Assembly (NCBI GenBank): GCA_016794625.1
Contig: JAEUGY010000001.1
Coordinates: 1-42,081, forward strand
Origin: Opitutaceae bacterium
GTDB taxonomy: Bacteria; Verrucomicrobiota; Verrucomicrobiia; Opitutales; Opitutaceae
DNA: 42,081 bases
Reading direction: 5' to 3'
The notes beneath the pieces were generated by a model. It was not told the origin of the DNA and searched no databases. It saw nothing but the letters and a program-made list of their open reading frames with translations. Positions 34,672-42,081 of the stretch are shown one piece after another (within the stretch, counting starts at the first letter, position 1; the number at the start of each line of letters is the position of its first letter). The position numbers were made by a program, and so were the translations under genes.

Positions 34672-35940
34672 TTAGGGCCCGGCTCGCCGAAGCACATGGC
34701 AGACGTTGCTGCCGCCAAACCCGCTGCTGTTGTTCATCACCAGCCCGGGCTGAAGGGCCAGCGTGTGGCGTGGCAGATCCAGCCCTTCGCAGACCGGGTC
34801 CGGCTCGACCAGATGCGCCGCACCCGGAATCAGGCCCTCGCTGAGTGCGAGGGTGCAAAACGCCGCCTCCATCGCTCCGGCGAGCGACAAACCATGCCCG
34901 GTCAACGCCTTGGTACTGCTGACTTTGGGATGGGCGCCGGTGTGGGTGAAAACGCGATGCAAGGCGAGCGCCTCGGACCGATCGCCGGCCGGTGTCGAGG
35001 TCGCGTGGGCATTGACATAGTCGATCTGTCCGGCCGGCACTCCCGCGTCGTCCAGGGCGCGACGCATGGCCTCGGCCAGTCCCGCACCTTCGGGATGGGA
35101 CGCGGCGACACTGTGGCCGTCGCCGGCCTGACCCCAGCCCACCAGTTCCGCCTGGACACGGGCGCCCCGGGAGCGGGCGAATCCGGCTTCTTCCACGATC
35201 AGGGCCACCGCTCCGCCCGTGCCGACAAAACCGTCCCGCCGCCGGTCGAACGGCCGCGATGCCTGATTCGGATCCGCTTGATTGGAAAGGGCCCGCAACG
35301 TGGCGAAGGGCAGGATGCTCTCGTCGCACATGTCTTCTGCGCCGACCACCAGCATCCGCCGCTGCCGGCCCAGCCGGATTTCGTCCATCGCGTAGCCGAG
35401 TGCGTGGCTGGAGGACGCGCAGGCCGAGACAAAACCGCAGACCGCGCCGGAGATCTTGTAGTGAGCGGCGAGGTTGAAGTTCAACGTGCCCGCAATCGAT
35501 GAGACAATGCCCATGGGATTGCCCCGTTCGCCCCGGGTCGTGCGCATCTGATCGAGAAAGGCGCCCAGCAGAAACGGCGAACCTGCCGACGCGCAGAACA
35601 GCCCGGTGTCGCCTCCGGCCAGGTCGGCCGCCGTCAGACCCGCCTCGGCGAGGGCCTGCTGCACGGCTCCAAGGGCGTAAACCCCGTGGGGCGCGAGCCC
35701 GCGGACGAGCTCGCGGTCCACCTGAACCGATTCCGGCCACCGCCAATCCCGCCAGTTTGGAGTCGGGAAGCTGAATCCCTTGACAGTGCCGGCGACTTTG
35801 ACCGCGAGGGCCGGATTCTGGAAAAAGGTGCGGGGCTCGAAACCATGACGGAGCTCGCGCAGGCTGCGCAGGACCGACGCTCGATCATTGCCGATGCTGG
35901 TGATGAACCCCAGTCCCGTGATGACAGGAAGGCGCGGCAT
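34672..35940 (-). CDS. Beta-ketoacyl-ACP synthase (first, FabF-like)
   Basis: A 422-residue FabF-type ketosynthase. The triad is C174 in VSACASSSHAL, H312 in NAHATSTPAGD and H349 in TGHGLSLAGA. The length is typical of FabF. It follows the carrier protein gene by 15 bases. With the second ketosynthase it gives two catalytic condensing enzymes in one operon, the arrangement used by aryl-polyene synthases. Confidence 0.9.
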   Translation of the reverse strand: MPRLPVITGLGFITSIGNDRASVLRSLRELRHGFEPRTFFQNPALAVKVAGTVKGFSFPTPNWRDWRWPESVQVDRELVRGLAPHGVYALGAVQQALAEAGLTAADLAGGDTGLFCASAGSPFLLGAFLDQMRTTRGERGNPMGIVSSIAGTLNFNLAAHYKISGAVCGFVSACASSSHALGYAMDEIRLGRQRRMLVVGAEDMCDESILPFATLRALSNQADPNQASRPFDRRRDGFVGTGGAVALIVEEAGFARSRGARVQAELVGWGQAGDGHSVAASHPEGAGLAEAMRRALDDAGVPAGQIDYVNAHATSTPAGDRSEALALHRVFTHTGAHPKVSSTKALTGHGLSLAGAMEAAFCTLALSEGLIPGAAHLVEPDPVCEGLDLPRHTLALQPGLVMNNSSGFGGSNVCHVLRRAGP

Positions 35941-35955
35941 GCGGGCGCGAAACGC

Positions 35956-36342
35956 TCAGACCGGTTTGCGGCCCGGAGCCTTGGCGTGGACGAAGCCACG
36001 CAAATCATCCAGCGTCCGCACTTGGAGAATTTCCTCGTTCGCGATGGTGATGCCGAGCAGCTCCTCGGTGAAGAACACCACCTCCGTGATCGCCAGCGAG
36101 TCGAAGCCCAGGCCCTCGATCAACAAGGTTGATCCCGGAAACGAACTCAAGGGCTGCTCGGGTTTGTTCGGAATGTAGTCGTTGAGAATCGCGTAGATGA
36201 CGGGATCGAGGGCGGCGACGTCGCCCGTCGTCTGGTAGCGCACGAATGAGGCGCGCACGTCATCGGGAAAGTGACGGATGCGTTCGAGCGGATTGACGGG
36301 TGACGACGAAGGGCCGGAGGAAGACGAGGGCTCGGAAGTCAT
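35956..36342 (-). CDS. Carrier protein with N-terminal extension
   Basis: A 128-residue protein. The C-terminal part is an acyl carrier domain with the attachment Ser82 in GLGFDSLAITEVVFFTEELL. The N-terminal part starts MTSEPSSSSGPSSSP, then carries a helical stretch RIRHFPDDVRASFVRYQTTG that is not part of a normal ACP, which is usually 80-90 residues. This extra portion could dock a partner such as the ligase or methyltransferase. The ATG at 36342 is preferred over a TTG at 36354 that lies closer to the methyltransferase stop. Confidence 0.78.
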   Translation of the reverse strand: MTSEPSSSSGPSSSPVNPLERIRHFPDDVRASFVRYQTTGDVAALDPVIYAILNDYIPNKPEQPLSSFPGSTLLIEGLGFDSLAITEVVFFTEELLGITIANEEILQVRTLDDLRGFVHAKAPGRKPV

Positions 36343-36356
36343 GGACGGGGACAAGC

Positions 36357-37085
36357 TCAGGGTTTGACCGCGGTGTACTCGCTGAAGAGCCCGAGCGCGG
36401 TGTCGCGTTTGACCGCCGTCAGCCCGGCGGCGCGCAGGGCGTCGAGCACCGTGGCGGGTGGAACGCAGGCGTCCATCGTCTCCCAGTAGTATCGCATCAT
36501 GTCGCGGGCGTCCTGGCTACGCGTAAAGAGTTGGGTCAGCCAAGGATAGATCCGGCCAAAATAGACCCGGAAAAAGAAGCCAGAAATCCGGCCCGACGGT
36601 TTGGTCACCTCGAGAATCAAGAGCTTGCCGCCCGGTTTCAGGACCCGCCGGTATTCGCGGAAGCAGACCTCGAGGTCCATGACATGACGCAGCGCGTAGC
36701 CCATGGTGAGAAAGTCGAACGAGTTGTCGGCGAACGGCATGGACTCGGCCCGGCCTTGGACGAAGCGGGCCGCCAGTTTGGTGCGGGCGACCGCGAGCAT
36801 GCCTTCGCTCGGATCCAGGCACGTGATGTTCTCGGCGGACCCCAGGATTTTGACCGCCGCGGCCGCCACCAGCCCCGTGCCACAAGCGACATCCAGCAGC
36901 ACTTGGCCCTTCTTTAGACCATGCCGTTCCTGCACCCAGCGACGGTAGGAGGCGCCGCTGCGGAGAAACCCCCAGTCGACCACCCCGTCATAGTACTTCG
37001 CCCCTTTGTCGAACAAACGGTTCACATACTCGGGTTTGGCCTCGAGCGTGGTGTAACGATCAGGGAGCGGAGGGTGGGGAAGCAC
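36357..37085 (-). CDS. UbiE-like SAM-dependent methyltransferase
   Basis: A 242-residue class I methyltransferase: VLLDVACGTGLVAAAAVKIL (motif I, acidic residue at 65), ITCLDPSEGMLAVA and MPFADNSFDFLTMGYALRHV. The motifs resemble UbiE/COQ5. It is the first gene of the minus-strand operon and is likely to methylate the aryl head or another intermediate. The start is GTG at 37085; the cluster promoter should lie in the 125 bases shared with the divergent secreted-protein gene. The exact methylated position cannot be inferred. Confidence 0.82.
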   Translation of the reverse strand: MLPHPPLPDRYTTLEAKPEYVNRLFDKGAKYYDGVVDWGFLRSGASYRRWVQERHGLKKGQVLLDVACGTGLVAAAAVKILGSAENITCLDPSEGMLAVARTKLAARFVQGRAESMPFADNSFDFLTMGYALRHVMDLEVCFREYRRVLKPGGKLLILEVTKPSGRISGFFFRVYFGRIYPWLTQLFTRSQDARDMMRYYWETMDACVPPATVLDALRAAGLTAVKRDTALGLFSEYTAVKP

Positions 37086-37210
37086 GCTGGTGGTTCATAC
37101 GCGGCGACCCCAGCGCTGACGAGCCGAAATCCGTGCCCTGGGTTCGAGGGACGGGAAGTGGCCCCTGCGGCCCCTTGACGCGGCCCTGCATTCGGGTTTG
37201 GTGGAGGGTC

Positions 37211-37759
37211 ATGAAGGTGAGCCTGGTCTTTCGATGGGCGGTTTTGGGGGTGGCGGCAGCCAGCCTCCATGCGGGCCTGCCAGTCTCCCCGGTGTCACCT
37301 TTTCAAGCCCCGGACCAGCCGGCGGCGGCGGCGGCGCCGACCGAAAGTGCACCGATCGAGTTTCGGGGCGTGTTCGTCATCGGTTCCCGCCAACAGTTCA
37401 GTTTTTTCGATCCCGGCAAGCGGCAGAGCTTTTGGGTCGGGCTCAATGAAGCCGGCGCCGATTATCGGGTGACCCGGTACGAAGCCGACACGGAGACGGC
37501 GACGGTGGAAGGGGGAGGCCGGACCCTTACCCTGACCCTGCACAAGGTGAAGATTGCCTCGGCTCCGGCGCCCGCGAACGTGCCCCCAGCCCCGGCGGCG
37601 AATTTTGGCGCTGCCCAGCCTGCGGTTGCTCCACCGCCCGTGGTGCTTAACCCCACCCCCGCCGATGAGGCGAAACGACTCGAAGCCATCGCGGCCGAGG
37701 TCCGCCGCCGGCGGGCGCTCCGGCAGCAGACGATGACCACCCCGGAAAAGACCCAGTGA
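37211..37759 (+). CDS. Secreted Pro/Ala-rich hypothetical protein
   Basis: A 182-residue protein with a signal peptide (MKVSLVFRWAVLGVAAASLH). The middle part (residues 50-120) is a small beta domain: IEFRGVFVIGSRQQFSFFDP, YRVTRYEADTETATVEGG, LTLTLHKVKIA. It is followed by a Pro/Ala-rich stretch and a basic helix EAIAAEVRRRRALRQQTM. Such strands could be an SH3-like or GspC-like domain, but I do not recognise the family. It is divergent from the cluster methyltransferase and precedes the exporter pair by 132 bases. Confidence 0.65.
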   Translation: MKVSLVFRWAVLGVAAASLHAGLPVSPVSPFQAPDQPAAAAAPTESAPIEFRGVFVIGSRQQFSFFDPGKRQSFWVGLNEAGADYRVTRYEADTETATVEGGGRTLTLTLHKVKIASAPAPANVPPAPAANFGAAQPAVAPPPVVLNPTPADEAKRLEAIAAEVRRRRALRQQTMTTPEKTQ

Positions 37760-37812
37760 GGCCGGTTGAGCCTGATTGTGTTGTGGGTAGTTGCTGATAG
37801 TCGTGGATTTGT

Positions 37813-37857
37813 ACGGTTTTTGCGTCATCTGATCCCGGTCGCCTGAAAAAAAACCGT
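37813..37857. other. Possible long-loop hairpin before exporter genes
   Basis: ACGGTTTTT at 37813-37821 and AAAAACCGT at 37849-37857 are inverted and exact over nine bases, separated by 27 bases. The T-rich arm could act as a terminator or part of a leader structure between the secreted-protein gene and the exporter genes. Evidence is structural only. Confidence 0.3.
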
Positions 37858-37891
37858 GCGCTTGCGGGTGGGCTTTCTAGCGTGACCCCTC

Positions 37892-39799
37892 ATGCGCGAG
37901 GAGCCGACGCCCGTCACCGCCGCCGCTTCAGTGTCCAACTGGACGCTGATCCGGCGCCTCTGGGGCTTGGCGTGGCGCTACCGGGCGCGCTGCCTGGAGG
38001 TGCTGGGTCTGCAACTCGTGCTGCTCACCCTCGGCTTGGGTGGGTTGAGCCTGACCGGGGTGGGGATCGACTACATCCGCCACATCCTCGGCCGGGATCA
38101 TCCCACCTTGGCGACACCGGCGATTCCGCCGCCGCATCTGAAGTTCGGATTCAGTTTACCGGAGGGCTGGCCGCCACTGCAGGTGATTTTCCTGATCGCC
38201 GGCCTGATCCTTGCACTCGCCGTGGTGCGGGCGTTTCTCAACTACGCTTACACCGTATCCATCAACCGCCTTGTTCAGCAGCGCCTCGTCGTCGATCTCC
38301 GCGGCGAAATCTACGACAAGCTGCAGCGCCTCAGCTTCCGCTTCTTCGACGCGAACACGACCGGTTCCATCATCACGCGGGTGACCGGGGACGTGCAGAG
38401 CGTGCGCATGTTCGTCGATCAGGTGCTGATTCAGAGCCTGATCATGGTCATTTCGCTGACCGTCTACATCATCTACATGGTCAGCCTGCACCCCGGACTG
38501 ACGCTGGCCTGCCTGGCCAGCACCCCTCTCCTCTGGGTCATGTCCACGATCTTTTCGCGCAAGATCCAGCCGGCCTACGCCCACAACCGGACCCTCGTGG
38601 AGCGCATGGTGCAGAATCTGGCGGAGAGCATCCAGGGGATTCAGGTGACCAAAGGGTTTGGCCGCGAGGCGGAGGACCGGGCGCGGTTCTTTGCCAGCAA
38701 CCAGGCCGTGCTCGAACAGCAGCACAGCATCTTCTGGCGGGTCAGTCTGTTTTCACCGGCCGTCGGATTTCTGACCCGGATCAACATGATGGTGCTGCTC
38801 GGGTATGGCGGATGGCTCGTGCTGCGGGGCGAGCTTCCGCTTGGCACCGGTCTCATTGTGTTTGCGGGCCTGCTCGAACAGTTTTCCGGGCAGGTCAACC
38901 AGGTGGCGACCGTGGTCAACAGCGTGCAGCAATCCCTCATTGGCGCGCGGCGCGTCTTCGAGATTCTGGATGCGCCGATCGAAGTGAAGAGCCTGCCGGG
39001 GGCGCAGTCGCGGCCCCGACTTTCCGGAGCGGTGTCATTTGAAAACGTCAGTTTTGCCTACGATGGCATCGATCCGGTCCTGCGGGAGATCAACCTCGAG
39101 GTGCGACCCGGGCAGTGCGTGGCCATCCTTGGCGCCACCGGCGCCGGGAAGAGTGTCTTGATGAGCCTCATCCCCCGCTTCTGGGATCCCACCTCCGGTT
39201 GCGTGCGGCTCGATGGCATCGATGCGCGCGAACTCAAGCTCGACGACCTCCGGCGCAACATCGGCCTCGTGTTCCAGGAGAGTTTTCTCTTCTCCAACAC
39301 CGTGGCGGCGAACATTGCCTTCGGGCACCCCGACGCGACCCCGGCTCAGATCGAGAAGGCGGCCCGAATCGCCGCGGCCCACGACTTCATCGTCAAACTG
39401 CCCAAAGGCTACGACACCATCCTCGGCGAGAGCGGCAACAGCCTCTCCGGCGGCCAGCGCCAGCGCCTGGCCATCGCCCGCGCCGTGCTGCTCGAGCCGC
39501 CCATCCTGCTGCTCGACGACCCCACGGCCGCGATCGACAGCGAGACCGAGCACGAGATATTCGAAGCCCTCGACCGCGCCATCGCCGGCCGCACCACCTT
39601 CATTGTGGCGCACCGCCTCAGCACCCTCCGCCGGGCGGACTTCATCATTGTGATGGAAGACGGGCGGATCGTGCAACGCGGGCGGCATGAGGAGCTGATG
39701 CGTGTGCCCGGCCCCTATCTCCGCGTTGCCAACCTGCAGCTTCTCGATGGTCGGGAACTGCAGCAGCAGGCGCTGGGGAAGAAGGGAGGCGAATCGTGA
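37892..39799 (+). CDS. Heterodimeric ABC exporter half, degenerate-site subunit
   Basis: A 635-residue half-transporter: membrane domain (about 20-370, spans such as LGLQLVLLTLGLGGLSLTGV) and an ATPase domain with Walker A LGATGAGKSVL, signature LSGGQRQRLAIARAV and H-loop IVAHRLSTL. Walker B reads ILLLDDPTAAID, so Asp replaces the catalytic Glu. This is the hallmark of the degenerate site in heterodimeric exporters such as TM287/288. It overlaps the next gene by four bases (GTGA). Substrate unknown; a role in exporting the polyene lipid is possible but unproven. Confidence 0.9.
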   Translation: MREEPTPVTAAASVSNWTLIRRLWGLAWRYRARCLEVLGLQLVLLTLGLGGLSLTGVGIDYIRHILGRDHPTLATPAIPPPHLKFGFSLPEGWPPLQVIFLIAGLILALAVVRAFLNYAYTVSINRLVQQRLVVDLRGEIYDKLQRLSFRFFDANTTGSIITRVTGDVQSVRMFVDQVLIQSLIMVISLTVYIIYMVSLHPGLTLACLASTPLLWVMSTIFSRKIQPAYAHNRTLVERMVQNLAESIQGIQVTKGFGREAEDRARFFASNQAVLEQQHSIFWRVSLFSPAVGFLTRINMMVLLGYGGWLVLRGELPLGTGLIVFAGLLEQFSGQVNQVATVVNSVQQSLIGARRVFEILDAPIEVKSLPGAQSRPRLSGAVSFENVSFAYDGIDPVLREINLEVRPGQCVAILGATGAGKSVLMSLIPRFWDPTSGCVRLDGIDARELKLDDLRRNIGLVFQESFLFSNTVAANIAFGHPDATPAQIEKAARIAAAHDFIVKLPKGYDTILGESGNSLSGGQRQRLAIARAVLLEPPILLLDDPTAAIDSETEHEIFEALDRAIAGRTTFIVAHRLSTLRRADFIIVMEDGRIVQRGRHEELMRVPGPYLRVANLQLLDGRELQQQALGKKGGES

Positions 39800-41739
39800 G
39801 CCTGCTGCCCGACCCGAACCCCAAGCCCAACCCCGGGCCGAGCGGGCGCAACCTCCTGCTCGTGCAACGCCCGCGCGATGACGATGATGACGAGGAGCAA
39901 TTCAAGCCGCTGGAGTGGGGACTCATCCGGCGCCTCTTCACGTACGCCAGTCCGATCCGGCGCAAGCTGATCGCCCTCAGTGTGCTCACCGTCATCCGCG
40001 CCGCGCAGCTGCCGGCGCTGCCCTGGCTGGTCTCGGCCACCATCGGGCTGATCAGCAAGGGCACGATCACCCGCGAAGAGGATGCCTGGCTTTGGTTGGG
40101 GGTGGGTGCGTACGCGTTGCTGGCCCTGTCCACCGACTTCCTCTTCCACTTCCGCCAGCGTTTCGCCCTCGAGGTCGGCGAGACCGTCGTCAACCGGCTC
40201 CGGACCGAAATCTTTGAGAAGGTGCAGCGCCAGCCGATGAGCTTCTTCCACCGGGTCAAGCTCGGGCGGATCATCAGCCGCGTCACCAGCGACGTGGAAT
40301 CCTTGCGCACCGGTATCCAGGACGTGCTCTTTGTCACCGCGATCCAGCTCGGCCAGATGGTCTTCACCGCGGTCATCATGGCGATCTGCGACTGGGTCCT
40401 CTTCCTTGTGGTGGTGGCGATGGCGCCCATCATCTGGTCGATCAACCAGCGTTTTCGCATGCGCCTCAGCCAGCTGACGCGGGCCTCGCAGGAGAGTTTC
40501 AGCCGTGTGACGGCGACCCTCGCCGAGTCGGTCAACGGCATTCGCGTGACCCAGGGGTTTGTGCGCCAGGACACGAACGCGGGCCTCTTCCGCAGCCTGC
40601 TGGCCGATCACTCCCGCTACAACATCGCACTCGCCCAGACCTCGGCGCGGCTCCTGCCGCTGCTCGAGCTCAACAGCCAGTTCTTCATCGCGATCCTGCT
40701 GCTCCTCGGCGGCTGGCGGACCTTCCACGGCTACATGGATGTCTCGGACCTCATCCAGTTCTTCTTCCTCGCCAACCTGTTCTTCTCCCCCATCCAGGTC
40801 ATCGGCAACCAGTACAACCAGGCCCTCGTCGCGATGGCCGGGGCGGAGCGCGTGTTCCGGCTCATTGACACGAAGCCCGACTGGACGGACGCACCCGATG
40901 CGACCGACCTGCCCGATCCCCGGCCCCAGGCCGGTCCGCCCGCGGCGGCGCCCGCCCCGTCGGCCGGCCCCGCACCGCCGGGGGTCTGGGGCGCGAAGGT
41001 GGAGTTCAAGCAGGTGACATTTGGATACATGCCGGACCGGCCCGTCCTGCACGACGTCTCCTTCACGGCGCGTCCGGGGCAGTCCATCGCCCTCGTCGGC
41101 CACACCGGCAGCGGCAAGAGCTCCATCATCAACCTCGTCTCCAAGTTCTACCTGCCGAACGCGGGAGAGATCCTGATCGACGGCCGCGAGATCCGCACCC
41201 TGACCAGCCTGTCCCTGCACCGGCAGATGGGCATGGTGCAGCAGCAGAACTTTCTCTTCAGCGGCACGATCCTCGACAACATCCGGATGTCGCGCCCCGG
41301 GGCGACCGACGACGAGGTCCGGGAGGCCGCGGCGCGGCTCGACTGCCTCGACGTGCTCGAGGCGCTGCCGCGCGGACTCGCGACCGAGGTGGGCGAGCGT
41401 GGTTCCGGGCTGTCGGTCGGGCAGCGGCAGCTCGTCTGTTTCACCCGGGCTCTCCTCGCCGACCCGCGCATCCTCATTCTCGACGAGGCCACGAGCTCGA
41501 TCGACGCCCTGACCGAGGCGCGCCTGCAGAAGGCGCTGCAGACCCTGCTCGTCGGCCGCACCAGCTTTGTTGTCGCCCACCGTCTCAGCACCATCCGCAG
41601 CGCCGACCTCGTGCTCGTGCTCGACCAGGGGCGCGTGGTCGAGCGGGGCACGCACGCGGAGCTGGTGTCATTGGGTGGTCACTACGCAGCGCTCTACGAG
41701 CAGTTTGTCCAGGTCGACGACCCCGGTTCCGCGCGCTGA
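39796..41739 (+). CDS. Heterodimeric ABC exporter half, catalytic subunit
   Basis: A 647-residue half-transporter. Walker A is LVGHTGSGKSSIINL, Walker B is ILILDEATSSID with the catalytic Glu, and the H-loop is VVAHRLSTI. The signature is LSVGQRQLVCF, a departure from LSGGQ, which would pair with the partner's Asp-type Walker B at the inactive site. A Pro/Ala-rich linker (about residues 370-395) separates the membrane and ATPase domains. It starts with GTG at 39796, inside the end of the first gene, showing translational coupling. The pair is asymmetric by design, not by decay. Confidence 0.9.
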   Translation: MSLLPDPNPKPNPGPSGRNLLLVQRPRDDDDDEEQFKPLEWGLIRRLFTYASPIRRKLIALSVLTVIRAAQLPALPWLVSATIGLISKGTITREEDAWLWLGVGAYALLALSTDFLFHFRQRFALEVGETVVNRLRTEIFEKVQRQPMSFFHRVKLGRIISRVTSDVESLRTGIQDVLFVTAIQLGQMVFTAVIMAICDWVLFLVVVAMAPIIWSINQRFRMRLSQLTRASQESFSRVTATLAESVNGIRVTQGFVRQDTNAGLFRSLLADHSRYNIALAQTSARLLPLLELNSQFFIAILLLLGGWRTFHGYMDVSDLIQFFFLANLFFSPIQVIGNQYNQALVAMAGAERVFRLIDTKPDWTDAPDATDLPDPRPQAGPPAAAPAPSAGPAPPGVWGAKVEFKQVTFGYMPDRPVLHDVSFTARPGQSIALVGHTGSGKSSIINLVSKFYLPNAGEILIDGREIRTLTSLSLHRQMGMVQQQNFLFSGTILDNIRMSRPGATDDEVREAAARLDCLDVLEALPRGLATEVGERGSGLSVGQRQLVCFTRALLADPRILILDEATSSIDALTEARLQKALQTLLVGRTSFVVAHRLSTIRSADLVLVLDQGRVVERGTHAELVSLGGHYAALYEQFVQVDDPGSAR

Positions 41740-41960
41740 GGACGCGGCGTCCGTCGGTTGTAATGAAAACATGGTGACGCGGCGCCCGCCTCCGGCCGCG
41801 GGCCCGCCGGCCCTGCCCGGGCGTCGGCGGGCGGACCGGCCCCGGGGCGTAGTGCACGGAGATGTGCGACTTGCAAAACTTTTCTCCTCTGAAAAGCGTC
41901 TCGTTACCTTCGAGAAATTCATTGCTTTTCGAACATCCTGCCCTATGCCTTGGCCTCGAT

Positions 41961-42081
41961 ATGGCTAAACGCAAACCCAACGCTGCCTTCCTTAAACCGG
42001 TTCAACCAGACGAAGCCCTTTCGGCCGTAGTCGGGTCCAAACCCTTGCCCCGTACCGAGCTCACCAAGAAACTCTGGGACT
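41961..42081 (+). CDS. SWIB-domain protein, N-terminal part (runs off the window)
   Basis: The first 40 codons are visible: MAKRKPNAAFLKPVQPDEAL, then SAVVGSKPLPRTELTKKLWD. This is the SWIB/MDM2 domain N-terminus, where GSKPLPRTELTKKLWDYI is a conserved block. In bacteria, SWIB proteins are found in Chlamydiae and other PVC members as DNA-associated proteins. The rest of the gene lies beyond the window edge. The region 41740-41960 before it has no gene; a candidate promoter with an AT-rich stretch near 41870-41930 may drive it. Confidence 0.85.
   Translation, partial: MAKRKPNAAFLKPVQPDEALSAVVGSKPLPRTELTKKLWD

Overview
This is a GC-rich, gene-dense chromosomal stretch that looks like a verrucomicrobial genome, probably Opitutaceae. 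The placement is inferred from the protein mix: an atpA-G-D-C operon, a DUF3826 protein, a four-helix-bundle (IVP/S23) gene, a SWIB protein at the right edge, and many small secreted proteins. No rRNA gene is present to confirm it. Many start codons lack a Shine-Dalgarno match and follow a pyrimidine-rich leader.

Layout. (1) 35-4519: F1 part of the ATP synthase operon (atpA, atpG, atpD, atpC), closed by a hairpin terminator. (2) 4606-8087: a Cys-rich secreted peptide with its own terminator, a secreted BamE-like protein, and a LytS/LytTR-type two-component pair. (3) 8084-11128: an ABC-2 exporter (permease and ATPase) with a DUF3826 protein. (4) 11364-14598: a 71-codon-class small protein gene, then a ferrous iron operon (feoA, feoA, feoB, Cys-rich FeoB partner) behind a near-perfect Fur-box-like palindrome. 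(5) 14599-15518: a scar carrying a tyrosine recombinase fragment, followed by an intact RelE/ParE-type toxin-antitoxin pair. (6) 15770-19912: glycolate oxidase genes glcD and glcF with a divergent-operator-type GntR/FCD regulator. Between glcD and glcF sits a four-helix-bundle gene enclosed by 32-bp inverted repeats made of a 7-bp unit, a likely small mobile cassette. (7) 20035-24541: DUF2007 protein, Tat-exported metallophosphoesterase, methyltransferase, secreted clan-D-type glycosidase. (8) 24690-37085: an aryl-polyene/xanthomonadin-like cluster. (9) 37211-41739: a secreted Pro/Ala-rich protein and a heterodimeric ABC exporter. (10) the first 40 codons of a SWIB-domain protein.

The aryl-polyene-like cluster is the largest specialised system. 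A chorismatase (24690-25637) can supply a hydroxybenzoate starter. An adenylating ligase, two carrier proteins, two complete ketosynthases and one truncated ketosynthase-like protein can load and elongate it. A methyltransferase can tailor it, and two HX4D acyltransferases, a glycosyltransferase-LolA fusion and an RND/MMPL exporter can attach it to lipid and move it to the outer membrane. Ten of these genes form a tightly packed minus-strand operon. No ketoreductase, dehydratase or thioesterase gene lies in it, although both cluster borders are inside the window.

The two signals most worth following are the inverted-repeat cassette inside the glc operon and the reductase-less, chorismatase-fed polyene-like cluster with its fused glycosyltransferase-LolA protein.
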